From the NCBI GenBank assembly GCA_964460345.1, contig CAYWRO010000002.1, positions 1 through 64,000 on the forward strand: 64,000 bases of DNA. The letters run 5' to 3'. Shown here piece by piece: positions 1 through 7,675 of the stretch. Numbering within the stretch: position 1 is the first letter of the stretch; every line of letters begins with the position of its first letter. The position numbers and the translations under genes are program-made. The DNA is from CAYWRO01 sp964460345 (GTDB lineage Bacteria; Planctomycetota; Phycisphaerae; Phycisphaerales; UBA1924). The notes below the pieces were generated by a model. That model was not told the DNA's origin. It ran no database searches and saw nothing but the letters and a program-made list of their open reading frames with translations.

Positions 1-17
1 GACGTTCGAGCTCGACT

Positions 18-125
18 TCACCCCACCGCCAAAGACGCCAGCGGCCCCCGCGCCGTCAGCGCATCGTGCATCGCCTGGATTCCCGGCGCGGTCAGCCCAT
101 CGTCATTCGTCAGCAGAACATGCAT
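18..125 (-). pseudogene. surE-like 5'/3'-nucleotidase N-terminal remnant
   Basis: Reading leftward from an ATG at 125, the first 20 codons give MHVLLTNDDGLTAPGIQAMH, a clear match to the SurE N-terminus, where the NDDG aspartates bind the metal. After about 35 codons the frame hits TGA at 18-20, before the conserved VVAP segment and the rest of the roughly 250-residue enzyme. The other two minus-strand frames remain open to the window edge, so a frameshift, a sequencing error or a true truncation are all possible. I see no good ribosome site upstream. It is divergent from the Tat protein that starts at 259. The homology call is firm; the broken state is inferred from 125 bases only. Confidence 0.5.
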
Positions 126-258
126 GCGCAACCGTAGCACCGCCCATTCCGGCGGTGCGATCAGCAGCACGCCCGCATACCGGCCGCGCAGACTCCCGGT
201 ATGCTTGCTCGCGAAGTCCCCTTCGACACCCGTTCCCACCCAAGCGAGGGATCCCACC

Positions 259-1218
259 ATGACCCGCCGAACCTTCCTCACCACCACCGCCGGAACCCTG
301 ACCGGCGCCGCCGCCGCGGCGGCCGCCACCCGAGGCCAGCCCCAGTCCGCCTCTTCTGAACCGGCCCGCGAGCCCCGCATGAGACCAAACCCCATCGCCG
401 TCGCCACCTACTCCTACTGGCGCTTCGGCGCCGGCGAGGACCTGACCATCCTCGAGTGCGTGAACCTCGCCGGCGAGATGGGCTTCGACGCCGTCGACAT
501 CCTCGAAATCCAGATGAAGGACTCCGACCGCGCGAACCTGCAGCAGATCAAGCAGGCCGCCGCGATGTGGGGCATGGACCTGTGCTGCCTCTCCACCCAC
601 CAGGGCTTCGTCTCCCCCGATGCGGCCAAGCGCCAGGAGAACATCGACCGGACGCTCGCGAGCATCGAGCTCGCCTACGACCTTGGCATCCCCTTCATGC
701 GCATCAACACCGGCCGCTGGGGGACGACCACCAACTTCGACCAGCTCATGGCCGACCGCGGCATCGAGCCGCCGCTGGAGGGGTACACCGACGACGACGG
801 CTTTCCGTGGGTGATCGACTCGATCGAAAAACTGCTTCCCACGGCCGAGAAGCGCGGCGTCACGCTCTGCCTGGAGAACCACTGGGGCCTCGGCCGCACG
901 CCCGAGGGTGTCCTGCGCATCGTCAACGCCGTCGATTCCCCGTGGCTGCGCGTGCTGATGGACACGGGCAACTTCCTCGAAGACCCGTACCCCAAGCTGG
1001 AGATGATCGCCCCGCAGACCGCCTTCGTGCAGGCCAAGACCTACCACGGCGGCGGCGTCTGGTACACGCTCGACCTCGACTACGACAAGATCGCGGCGAT
1101 TCTCCGCAAGGTGAACTATCCCGGCTACATCTCCCTGGAGTTCGAGGGGAAGGAAGACGGCCGCACGGCGATCCCGAAGTCGCTGGAAATGCTGCGGAAG
1201 GCGTTCAGCGGGGCGTAA
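259..1218 (+). CDS. Tat-exported sugar phosphate isomerase/epimerase-like TIM-barrel protein
   Basis: 319 residues. The N-terminus MTRRTFLTTTAG followed by an alanine run is a twin-arginine signal peptide, so the protein is probably exported folded. The rest looks like the xylose isomerase-like TIM barrel (AP endonuclease family 2 fold). Candidate metal ligands are E in LENHWG (about residue 205), D in MDTGNF (about 235), H in KTYHGG (about 262) and E in LEFEG (about 294). These proteins isomerise or epimerise sugars or inositols, but the substrate cannot be read from sequence. The ATG at 259 was chosen over an upstream ATG at 124 because it begins the signal peptide and has GAGGG about 10 bases upstream. 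The leader GGATCCCACCATGA is shared with the gene at 1298. Confidence 0.85.
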   Translation: MTRRTFLTTTAGTLTGAAAAAAATRGQPQSASSEPAREPRMRPNPIAVATYSYWRFGAGEDLTILECVNLAGEMGFDAVDILEIQMKDSDRANLQQIKQAAAMWGMDLCCLSTHQGFVSPDAAKRQENIDRTLASIELAYDLGIPFMRINTGRWGTTTNFDQLMADRGIEPPLEGYTDDDGFPWVIDSIEKLLPTAEKRGVTLCLENHWGLGRTPEGVLRIVNAVDSPWLRVLMDTGNFLEDPYPKLEMIAPQTAFVQAKTYHGGGVWYTLDLDYDKIAAILRKVNYPGYISLEFEGKEDGRTAIPKSLEMLRKAFSGA

Positions 1219-1297
1219 CCGGTACGCCCGCACAGACAAATAGATCATTTAGAAACGGCAGGAGTCGTGCCCCCACCCGAACAGAAAGGATCCCACC

Positions 1298-1888
1298 ATG
1301 AGCACGCTTTCAAGCGAGGATAAACCTGCGGATTCGTCGCGGCGCCAGCGATGCCGGGATCTGCTCTCCGGCCTGTCGGTCGGTGCGCTTGTCGTCACCG
1401 CGATCGGTTCTGTCGGAGCCGCCACACTCCGCGAACCGAGATCACTTGAAGCGACGAGTTTCAACCTGGTGGACGCAAACGGCACGCTGCGGGGTAGATG
1501 GGCGGTGGTGCAAGGAGACGCCGTTCTGGAAATGTTTGACGCAGATGAACACAAGCGCCTCAGCATGCACGTTGGTGACTCGGCCTGGATTCGCCTCCAC
1601 TACGAGAATCAAGGCATCGCCATGCATCTAGGCCAGCGGGAGATCGACCAGACCAGCGCGTGCCTGTTCATGATGGGCGAAGGTGGCCGGTACGGGCTGG
1701 CATTGAGAGCGACTCCAGACGCGTCGCTGCTGAGCATCAAAGATTCTGAGGAACGCGATCGCATCGTGATGGCCTGCTGGCCGGACGATACGGCGCGGAT
1801 CGAATTGGTCGACATCGCCAACCAGAAGGTCTGGGAGGCCGTAGCACCAGGCCCCGACGCCGATGCGCCTGCACGTCAACGGCAATAG
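1298..1888 (+). CDS. hypothetical protein with N-terminal membrane segment
   Basis: 196 residues, not recognised as a named family. A polar N-terminus is followed by one hydrophobic stretch (about residues 24-41, LLSGLSVGALVVTAIGSVGA), which suggests a single membrane anchor. The remaining part contains β-rich repeats of the type FNLVDANGTLRGRW and LEMFDADEHKRLSMHV, i.e. a (F/L)xLxDxxGxxR pattern. AAAGGATCCCACC precedes the ATG at a usable distance. It lies 79 bases after the Tat protein in the same direction and may be co-transcribed. No catalytic motif is visible. Confidence 0.7.
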   Translation: MSTLSSEDKPADSSRRQRCRDLLSGLSVGALVVTAIGSVGAATLREPRSLEATSFNLVDANGTLRGRWAVVQGDAVLEMFDADEHKRLSMHVGDSAWIRLHYENQGIAMHLGQREIDQTSACLFMMGEGGRYGLALRATPDASLLSIKDSEERDRIVMACWPDDTARIELVDIANQKVWEAVAPGPDADAPARQRQ

Positions 1889-1971
1889 CGAAGACCCCCG
1901 TCTCTGCCGGGCCCGCTACATCGCCGGCACCGTTCCCACAACCGCACCGTCGCCTTCGCCCCGCGCGGAGC

Positions 1972-2068
1972 CCCTTGCGCGGAGCGCGTAAGCCCTTTCA
2001 GCTTGCGCGTAGGCCCTTGCGCGGAGCGCGTAGGCCCTTTCAACTCGCGCGTAGGCTCTTGCGCTGAG
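1972..2068. repeat. 42-bp tandem repeat, about 2.3 copies, built of 21-bp half units
   Basis: Copies start at 1972, 2014 and (partial) 2056. The full unit runs CCCTTGCGCGGAGCGCGTAR, then CCCTTTCARCTYGCGCGTAGG. Each 42-bp unit splits into two related 21-bp halves that begin CCCTT and end GCGCGTARG. The array lies between the gene ending at 1888 and the MBL gene at 2166. A short minus-strand reading frame translates it as ARAYA/ERAYALRAR repeats, but has nothing else to support it. Confidence 0.75.
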
Positions 2069-2088
2069 AAGAAAATTAATTTTCTTCT
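2067..2088. other. 22-bp perfect AT-rich palindrome
   Basis: AGAAGAAAATTAATTTTCTT and the two following bases (CT) form an uninterrupted palindrome centred between 2077 and 2078, directly after the 42-bp repeat array. It is strikingly AT-rich for this genome. With no loop it is more like an operator or a cruciform than a hairpin terminator. It lies 78 bases before the MBL hydrolase start at 2166, so it could be a binding site for a dimeric regulator; that role is inference. Confidence 0.55.
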
Positions 2089-2165
2089 TATTGGACCTCA
2101 AGTCGGCCCACCGAACCCGAAGCAGGATCCCTTTCCTTTCCCTCGCCGCCCCTAACCTTCCCCAG

Positions 2166-3059
2166 ATGCGTTTTCACTTCCTCGGCACAGGAACCTCCGC
2201 CGGCATCCCCATCATCGCCTGCGACTGCCCCGTCTGCACCAGCGACGACCCGCGCGACAAACGGCTCCGCACCGCCGCGGCCGTCTCCTTCACTGACCCC
2301 GGCGGCCAGGAGCGGGTCGTCCTCCTCGACGCCGGCCCGGACCTGCGCACGCAGGCCCTGACCGCCGGCTTTCGCCGCTGCGACGCCGTTCTCTTCACGC
2401 ACAACCACGTCGACCACACCTTCGGCCTCGACGAGGTCCGCCGCTTCAACGCCGTCATGAAGCAGCCGATCGACATCTACGCCGACCCGCACACGCTCGA
2501 CCACCTCCGCCGCGTCTACAAGCACATCTTCGAGGCCCGCAACAACGTCAACGACTCCTTCGTCGCGACGCTCATCCCGCACGAGATCGATCCCGACCCG
2601 GCCCGCGGCGCCATCACGCTCCACGGCCTTCGCTTCACGCCGATACCTTTGCTGCACGGCCGCCTGCCCGTTCTCGGCTTCCGCATCGAGCCCGAGGTGG
2701 AACGGCTCTCCGAGCCGTTGCTCGGCCGTGCTGGCAGTCATGAGAATCACGGCTCGGAGAGCCATGCCACCGGGAGGGAGGCGGGGTGGTGGCCGCTCGC
2801 CTATTGCACGGATGTCTCCGGCATTCCCCCCGAAAGCTGGCCCCTCTTCCGCGGCGTCAAGACGCTCGTCCTCGACGCCCTCCGCAAGCGCCGCCACCCG
2901 ACGCACTTCACGCTCGATGAAGCGCTCACCGTCGCCGACCGCATCGGCGCGCAACAGACGTACTTCATCCACATGGCCCACGAACTGGCCCACGCCGAAA
3001 CCGAAGCGGAACTCCCCGACGGGATTCGCCTGGCCTACGACGGGCTCGTTCTCGAATGA
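2166..3059 (+). CDS. MBL-fold metallo-hydrolase (PhnP-like)
   Basis: 297 residues. It starts MRFHFLGTGTSAGIP and has CDCPVC at residues 19-24, the extra cysteine motif seen in PhnP/cyclic phosphodiesterase-like MBL proteins. The metal motif THNHVDH is at residues 78-84, with a later LLHGRLPVLG and a C-terminal FIHMAHEL histidine segment. These are the signatures of a metal-dependent phosphodiesterase of the RNase Z/PhnP group; the substrate is unknown. Residues about 177-202 (VERLSEPLLG through SHATGR) interrupt the family pattern and are encoded by the palindromic element at 2696-2771. The ATG at 2166 was chosen because family homology starts there; an in-frame ATG at 2091 would add 25 unrelated residues. 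Confidence 0.88.
   Translation: MRFHFLGTGTSAGIPIIACDCPVCTSDDPRDKRLRTAAAVSFTDPGGQERVVLLDAGPDLRTQALTAGFRRCDAVLFTHNHVDHTFGLDEVRRFNAVMKQPIDIYADPHTLDHLRRVYKHIFEARNNVNDSFVATLIPHEIDPDPARGAITLHGLRFTPIPLLHGRLPVLGFRIEPEVERLSEPLLGRAGSHENHGSESHATGREAGWWPLAYCTDVSGIPPESWPLFRGVKTLVLDALRKRRHPTHFTLDEALTVADRIGAQQTYFIHMAHELAHAETEAELPDGIRLAYDGLVLE
2696..2771. repeat. in-frame palindromic insertion element (NHGSES type)
   Basis: The 76-bp segment has 23-bp terminal inverted repeats: 2696-2718 and 2749-2771 differ at only two positions when one is reverse-complemented. Each end is itself a small hairpin (AACGGCTC-TCC-GAGCCGTT at 2701-2719; CACGGCTC-GGA-GAGCCATG at 2748-2766). It keeps the MBL reading frame open and encodes NHGSESHAT. 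The same hairpin and peptide occur at 44716-44742 in an unrelated gene. It resembles coding-region palindromic elements of other bacteria, but relatedness to any named family was not tested. Confidence 0.75.
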
Positions 3060-3110
3060 TTGATGACGCCGCGACGGTGCGTCAGCCTCCCCCGCAGCGC
3101 CCCGCCGGGA

Positions 3111-3374
3111 TCACTCCACCCCGGCCTCGCGCCGCGCCGACTCCACCGCCCGGTCGAGCGACTCGATCATCCGCCGCGTCGATGCGATCGCGTTCTCCAT
3201 CGCCGACCGCCCCGTGACGCGCTTCATCGAGTCCGGGTGCAGCACCCGGTCCACGTGACGCTCGCACTCCGCGTGCGCCCGCTCCAACGTCTGCAAAAGC
3301 TCCACCGCACGCGCACGAGTCTGTCGTGTCTCCTCAAGCACGCGCGACGGCGGCGGCAATGTCTCCATCTGCAT
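3111..3374 (-). CDS. small α-helical hypothetical protein
   Basis: 87 residues, mostly charged and predicted helical (LEETRQTRARAVELLQTLER, later SAMENAIASTRRMIESLDRA), so probably a coiled-coil or helical bundle. No family recognised. The ATG at 3374 has GGAG 12 bases upstream; ATG 3368 is an alternative, and a longer frame from 3422 lacks a ribosome site. It is convergent with the MBL gene (52 bases apart) and lies downstream of, and in the same direction as, the PLP enzyme at 3563. Confidence 0.5.
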   Translation of the reverse strand: MQMETLPPPSRVLEETRQTRARAVELLQTLERAHAECERHVDRVLHPDSMKRVTGRSAMENAIASTRRMIESLDRAVESARREAGVE

Positions 3375-3528
3375 GGGCAGGTCTCCAACTGGCCACCCGC
3401 GGCCACAAACCACTATCGGCAATCCATGCCCGTCAGACGTCCAACAAAGCGGACCCCAGCCCCGAATAACCCCGGAGATCCCCTATGTCCCCATCCTATA
3501 CCGGCAGGCCGACAGCAAGAGCGCGCCG

Positions 3529-3549
3529 AAAATCCCCCAAAACAGGGGG
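3529..3549 (-). terminator. weak candidate terminator after the PLP enzyme
   Basis: On the minus strand CCCCC-TGTTTT-GGGGG is followed by ATTTTC. The stem is only five GC pairs, but it sits 13 bases after the stop at 3563. Confidence 0.3.
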
Positions 3550-3562
3550 CTTCCTTCGGCGC

Positions 3563-4804
3563 TCACGCCATCGTCGCGGCCACACCCGCCTTCACCGCCG
3601 CGCGCAGCGCCTGGTCAAGATCCCCGATCAGATCGTTGCAGTCTTCGATTCCCACGCTGACGCGGATGAGCGTATCTGAAATGCCGAGCGCCTCGCGCGC
3701 CTCCGCCGGCACGCTCGCGTGCGTCATGATGGCCGGATGCTCGATCAGCGATTCCACACCGCCGAGAGACTCGGCAAGCGTGAAGAGCTGGACGCTCTCG
3801 AGGAATCGCCGCGCTTCGGCCAGGCCCCCCTTGATGAAGAAGGTCACCATCCCGCCGAATCCACCCCCCGCGGCGAGTTGCCGGCTCGCCCGCTCGTGCT
3901 GCGGGTGGCTCAGCAGACCGGGGTAGATGACCCTCTCCACGGCCTCATGCTGCTCAAGGAACTGCGCAATCCGCAACCCGCTCTCGTTGTGCCGCGCCAT
4001 CCGAAGGCCCAGCGTCTTGATCCCGCGCAGGGTCAGGTACGCATCAAACGGGCCCGGCACGGAACCCACCGCGTTCTGCATGAATCGCAGCCGCTGCGCC
4101 AGCTCGACCTTGTTCGTCACGAGAACGCCCCCCACCACATCCGAGTGCCCGCCCAGGTACTTCGTGGAGGAGTGGTGCACAATGTCGAAGCCATGCTCCA
4201 GCGGCCGCTGGTTCACCGGCGAACTGAACGTGTTGTCGCAGACCAGGATGGCTCCCGGCGCATGCCGCCTGGCAATCTGAGCGATCGCCTTCAAGTCGAT
4301 CACCTTCAGCGTCGGGTTCGTCGGCGTCTCCACCCACACCATCGCCGCGCCGCCGCCATCCACCAGAGCCTTCTCGAACGCCGCGGCGTCCGTCAGATCG
4401 ACATAGTCGACCCTCAACCCGGCGCTGCGCTCGCGCACCCGGCTCAGCAAGCGGCGCGAGCCGCCGTACAGGTCGTCCATCGCGATGATCCGCGCCCCGG
4501 CATCCACCAGCTCCAGGCACGTCCCCATCGCGGCCAATCCACTGGAGAACGCAAACCCGCCGCCGGTCACATCGTCCGACTCGGCGATCGTGCTCCCCTC
4601 CAGCCGCGCGATCATCCGCTCAAGCGCATACCGCGTCGGGTTGTGGCTCCGCGAATACTCAAAACCGCTGTGCTCCCCCGGTGACCGCTGGGCGTACGTC
4701 GACGACGTGAAAATCGGCGGCATCACCGCCCCCGTCACAGGCTCCGGCCGCTGCCCGGCGTGAATCACGCGGGTGTCCATGTGCAAATCGCGATGGTCGT
4801 GCAT
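3563..4804 (-). CDS. Cys/Met metabolism PLP-dependent enzyme (cystathionine γ-synthase type)
   Basis: 413 residues, normal for the family. It opens DTRVIHAGQ and then VMPPIFTSSTYAQ and YSRSHNPTR, the classic family start. VETPTNPTLKVIDL and VCDNTFSSPV carry the cofactor-binding Asp, and SSTKYLGGHSDVVGG (about residue 212) holds the PLP lysine. RVSVGIED(C/A)xDLIxDL is near the C-terminus. It is a cystathionine γ-synthase, γ-lyase or O-acetylhomoserine sulfhydrylase; sequence alone does not separate these. The ATG at 4804 matches the family start; the frame stays open upstream only because it overlaps the next gene's coding strand. CapD-like dehydratase ends 35 bases upstream in the same direction. 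Confidence 0.9.
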   Translation of the reverse strand: MHDHRDLHMDTRVIHAGQRPEPVTGAVMPPIFTSSTYAQRSPGEHSGFEYSRSHNPTRYALERMIARLEGSTIAESDDVTGGGFAFSSGLAAMGTCLELVDAGARIIAMDDLYGGSRRLLSRVRERSAGLRVDYVDLTDAAAFEKALVDGGGAAMVWVETPTNPTLKVIDLKAIAQIARRHAPGAILVCDNTFSSPVNQRPLEHGFDIVHHSSTKYLGGHSDVVGGVLVTNKVELAQRLRFMQNAVGSVPGPFDAYLTLRGIKTLGLRMARHNESGLRIAQFLEQHEAVERVIYPGLLSHPQHERASRQLAAGGGFGGMVTFFIKGGLAEARRFLESVQLFTLAESLGGVESLIEHPAIMTHASVPAEAREALGISDTLIRVSVGIEDCNDLIGDLDQALRAAVKAGVAATMA

Positions 4805-4839
4805 GGGGGATGATAGAGGGTGCCGCGACCCTCCACGCC

Positions 4840-6603
4840 TCACGCGATCAAACGCTCCCGCCGCCCTGCCGTCACCGCCGCCTCCACGCGCCGCATTTGC
4901 GGGACGTAGCGCCGCAGCGTTTCCAGGGCCGGGCCTCGATCTTCCGCGTGGCGCGCTTCGTCGAGGTCGGTGAGCATCGCCTCCACGTCCGTGTCCTCGG
5001 GCGAGTCGCCGCACCAGGCCATGATCCCTGCGTGACTTGTCGGGCGAAGATCTTCGGCCTCGTAGGCAAGCTGCTCGTGCAGCTTCTCCCCGGGACGGGC
5101 GCCGGTGAAGACGATGTCGATCCCTTCCGCATCGCATTCATCATCGGCAGCGGCCGCCTCAAGCCCGCCGCGCATGGCGCTTAAGACCGCTGACAGGCCC
5201 GGCTCGCGCCCTTCGGCCTCATCGGTCACCACGAACCGCGGCCGCAGGCCGTGGGCACGGACGAACCTCGCCGCCAGGTCCACGATGCGCACCGGGTCGC
5301 CCATGTCCAGCACAAACACCGGCGCCCCGCCACCCCCGCCCCCTGTGCGCACGCCCTCCAGCCCGTCAGCCCGTGAGACCTCCAGCGCCGCAGACTGCAC
5401 CACCAGCGCCGCCGCCTCAGGAATCGTCATGAAGTACCGCGTCATGCGCGGATCCGTAATCGTCAGTGGACCGCCGTCGGCGATCTGCGCGCTCCAGATC
5501 GTCAGCACGCTGCACGCCGACCCGAGCACGTTGCCGAAACGCACCATGCTGAGCCTGGTCGCACACCCGCGCCGCGCCACCTCGCGAACGTAGACCTCCG
5601 CCAGTCGCTTGGTTGCCCCCATCACGCTCGTCGGGTTCACCGCTTTGTCTGACGAGATCATCACGAACCGCTCCGCCCCGGCCTCCACGGCTGCGTCCGC
5701 GATCGATTTCGACCCGAACACGTTATTCGTAATCGCGTGAGCCGGGTGGTCTTCCATCAGCGGCACGTGCTTGTGGGCCGCGGCGTGAAAGACGACCTGC
5801 GGCTTTACCTCGCTCACCAGCCGCCGCGTGGCTCGGGGATCGGTCACATCGTGCAGCACAGCGCGGCGGGCCACCGACCCGAACCGCTCACCAACCTGCC
5901 TGTCGATCTCAAAAAGCGCGTTCTCCGACCGGTCCATCAGCACGAGCCGTTCCGGCTCGAACGCCGCGGCGACCCGCGCCAGCTCGCTGCCGATGCTCCC
6001 GCCGGCTCCCGTAATCAGCACGCGTTTGCCCGTCACGACCTGCCGAATCCGTGCCTCGTCAATCTCCCGGGCGGGGCGGCCGATCAGCTTCGCCAGGTCC
6101 ACCCGCGGCGACGAGCGCCAGGTCGCGGTCCGCGCCCCGGCCCCCTCATTGCCCGCGGCGGGCTCGACAACTTCTCCCGCCGGCCCTCGCTGCTCCTCCA
6201 TCGTCCGGAGCATGTCGGTCAGCGTCGGCACGAACCGAGCGGGCACGCGGCGTGACTTCAGGGTCCGCATCGCCTGTTCCAGGGCGTCGGTCATGTGGGC
6301 GGGCAGGCAGATCAACGCCATGTCGGGCTTGCGCTGCGCGACGATCCGCCACAAATCCCCCAGCCCGCCCAGCAGCGGCAGGCCCCGCGGCAGGCTCTCG
6401 CGCGTCTCGTCGCCGCCTCCCTCCCACGCAAGCACGCATCCGACCGAGGTCGGCGGCTGCTCCATCGACTCGAGCTGAGCGGTCAGCGCTCCCAGGGAGC
6501 GCCCGGTGCCGATCAGCAGCAGCGACCGACCGCTCACCGCGCCGGCATCCCCGGCGTCCATCGCACGCAACCGCTCCGCTCTGTCACTGGAGGTCATGCC
6601 CAT
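4840..6603 (-). CDS. soluble CapD/FlaA1-like nucleoside-diphosphate-sugar 4,6-dehydratase
   Basis: 587 residues. Residues 25-130 form a Rossmann-like regulatory domain (LLLIGTGRSLGALTAQLE). The catalytic SDR domain starts near residue 195 with VLITGAGGSIGSELARVA, followed by FHAAAHKHVPLMEDHP, SSDKAVNPTSVMGATKR and RFGNVLGS. These match UDP-GlcNAc 4,6-dehydratases such as FlaA1 and the catalytic half of WbpM/CapD, where Met replaces the usual SDR Tyr in MGxTKR. The four N-terminal transmembrane helices of full-length CapD/WbpM are absent, so this one should be cytoplasmic. It could supply deoxy-amino sugars to the glycan locus at 53.5-64 kb; that link is inference. Start is ATG 6603 or 6597; neither has a strong ribosome site. 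Confidence 0.88.
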   Translation of the reverse strand: MGMTSSDRAERLRAMDAGDAGAVSGRSLLLIGTGRSLGALTAQLESMEQPPTSVGCVLAWEGGGDETRESLPRGLPLLGGLGDLWRIVAQRKPDMALICLPAHMTDALEQAMRTLKSRRVPARFVPTLTDMLRTMEEQRGPAGEVVEPAAGNEGAGARTATWRSSPRVDLAKLIGRPAREIDEARIRQVVTGKRVLITGAGGSIGSELARVAAAFEPERLVLMDRSENALFEIDRQVGERFGSVARRAVLHDVTDPRATRRLVSEVKPQVVFHAAAHKHVPLMEDHPAHAITNNVFGSKSIADAAVEAGAERFVMISSDKAVNPTSVMGATKRLAEVYVREVARRGCATRLSMVRFGNVLGSACSVLTIWSAQIADGGPLTITDPRMTRYFMTIPEAAALVVQSAALEVSRADGLEGVRTGGGGGGAPVFVLDMGDPVRIVDLAARFVRAHGLRPRFVVTDEAEGREPGLSAVLSAMRGGLEAAAADDECDAEGIDIVFTGARPGEKLHEQLAYEAEDLRPTSHAGIMAWCGDSPEDTDVEAMLTDLDEARHAEDRGPALETLRRYVPQMRRVEAAVTAGRRERLIA

Positions 6604-6810
6604 CGGGAACCGACTTCATCGGCACAACCGCCACACCCGATGCACCTTGTAACCACATTGGCGTTCTGCGCGGGAAGACCGCCCGTGCCGGAAGCTCGTT
6701 GGGCCACCGGGCGCGTGCAATGCAACCATTGCAACCTCCCCTCATGGGGCGGACTCGCCGGCCGCCAGCCGCCCCGGCGATATCATCGCCGCGGGAAGGA
6801 GCCCGCCCCC

Positions 6811-7509
6811 ATGCTCGTTCGACTCACCGGCACGCTTGAAGAGGTTGCTGAGCACCGCGCAGTCCTTGCGCCTCCCGCGACGGGAGCTTCCGAGCCTGCA
6901 AGCGTGCCGGCCCCCCCGCCCCCCCTGGCCTATGAAGTCCTTCTCCCCGCGTACCTTGGCGCACGCCTTGCCGGCCGCGAAGGTGACCGGCTGACGCTTC
7001 ACACGATTCAGTACCTTGAGTCCGTCAATCAGGGCGCCAGCTTCATTCCGCGTCTCGTCGGGTTCGCCTCGCCGCTTGAACGTCGATTCTTCGAGTTGAT
7101 CACCTCCGTCAAGGGTCTTGGCAACCGCCGTGCGCTCCGCGCCATGGCCGAGGAACCCGCCACCATCGCGCGCTGGATTGCGGAGGAAGACCTCAAGGCT
7201 CTCCAGCGACTCCCTGAGATTGGCAAGCGCCTCGCGGAGACCATCGTTGTCGACCTGCGGGAGAAGATGGAGCCGTTCCTCGCCGGCGCTCAGATCGAGG
7301 CAAAGGGCAGCATCATCGGCGGCGGCGGCTCTGGTGGAACCATGCGCTCCTCCGCTCGCCTTCCGGCGTTCGCCGGTGACGCTGTGGAGGCGCTCATTAC
7401 GCTCGGTGAGACACGCACCGAGGCCGAGCGCAAAGTTGCCACCGCCCTTCAGCGCGAGCCCACCGACCAGACCGAGGCCCTCATCGCCACCGCCCTCAGC
7501 GTGCGCTGA
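6811..7509 (+). CDS. ruvA: Holliday junction branch migration protein RuvA
   Basis: 232 residues. RuvA binds four-way junctions and loads the RuvB motor. The N-terminal OB domain is divergent: it begins MLVRLTGTLEEV but carries a proline-rich insert (residues 24-38). It is followed by FFELITSVKGLGNRRALRAM and LQRLPEIGKRLAETIVVDL, the two helix-hairpin-helix motifs, and a C-terminal RuvB-binding domain (DAVEALITLGETRTEAERKV) after a Gly-rich linker. The ATG at 6811 has GGAAGGAG upstream. No ruvB or ruvC lies next to it. The 207 bases to the divergent CapD-like gene should hold both promoters. Confidence 0.88.
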   Translation: MLVRLTGTLEEVAEHRAVLAPPATGASEPASVPAPPPPLAYEVLLPAYLGARLAGREGDRLTLHTIQYLESVNQGASFIPRLVGFASPLERRFFELITSVKGLGNRRALRAMAEEPATIARWIAEEDLKALQRLPEIGKRLAETIVVDLREKMEPFLAGAQIEAKGSIIGGGGSGGTMRSSARLPAFAGDAVEALITLGETRTEAERKVATALQREPTDQTEALIATALSVR

Positions 7510-7600
7510 TCCAACCAGAGCCGCGAGCGGAAGCTCGCGAAACCGTCGCACCTGCGCCCGCAGCCACGCCTGACCCACCAGGGGCAATCGCCACGGGCCG

Positions 7601-7640
7601 CAAAGAAAATGGGCGTCCACGCGCGAGCGCAAACGCCCAT
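7601..7640 (-). terminator. rho-independent terminator of the metalloprotease gene
   Basis: ATGGGCGT (7609-7616) pairs with ACGCCCAT (7633-7640). Read on the minus strand the hairpin is followed by TTTCTTTG. It lies 36 bases after the stop at 7676. Confidence 0.6.
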
Positions 7641-7675
7641 GTTTCGCAAATAGCTGTCTGCTGCCTCGGCAGCCC

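Noticed and set aside
103..1248. 381-residue minus-strand open frame
   Set aside because: It is the antisense of the Tat TIM-barrel gene; composition is Gly/Ala/Val-rich frame shadow with no family motif.
1916..2101. 61-residue minus-strand peptide with ARAYA/ERAYALRAR repeats
   Set aside because: The repeats only reflect the 42-bp DNA repeat; no ribosome site and no homology.
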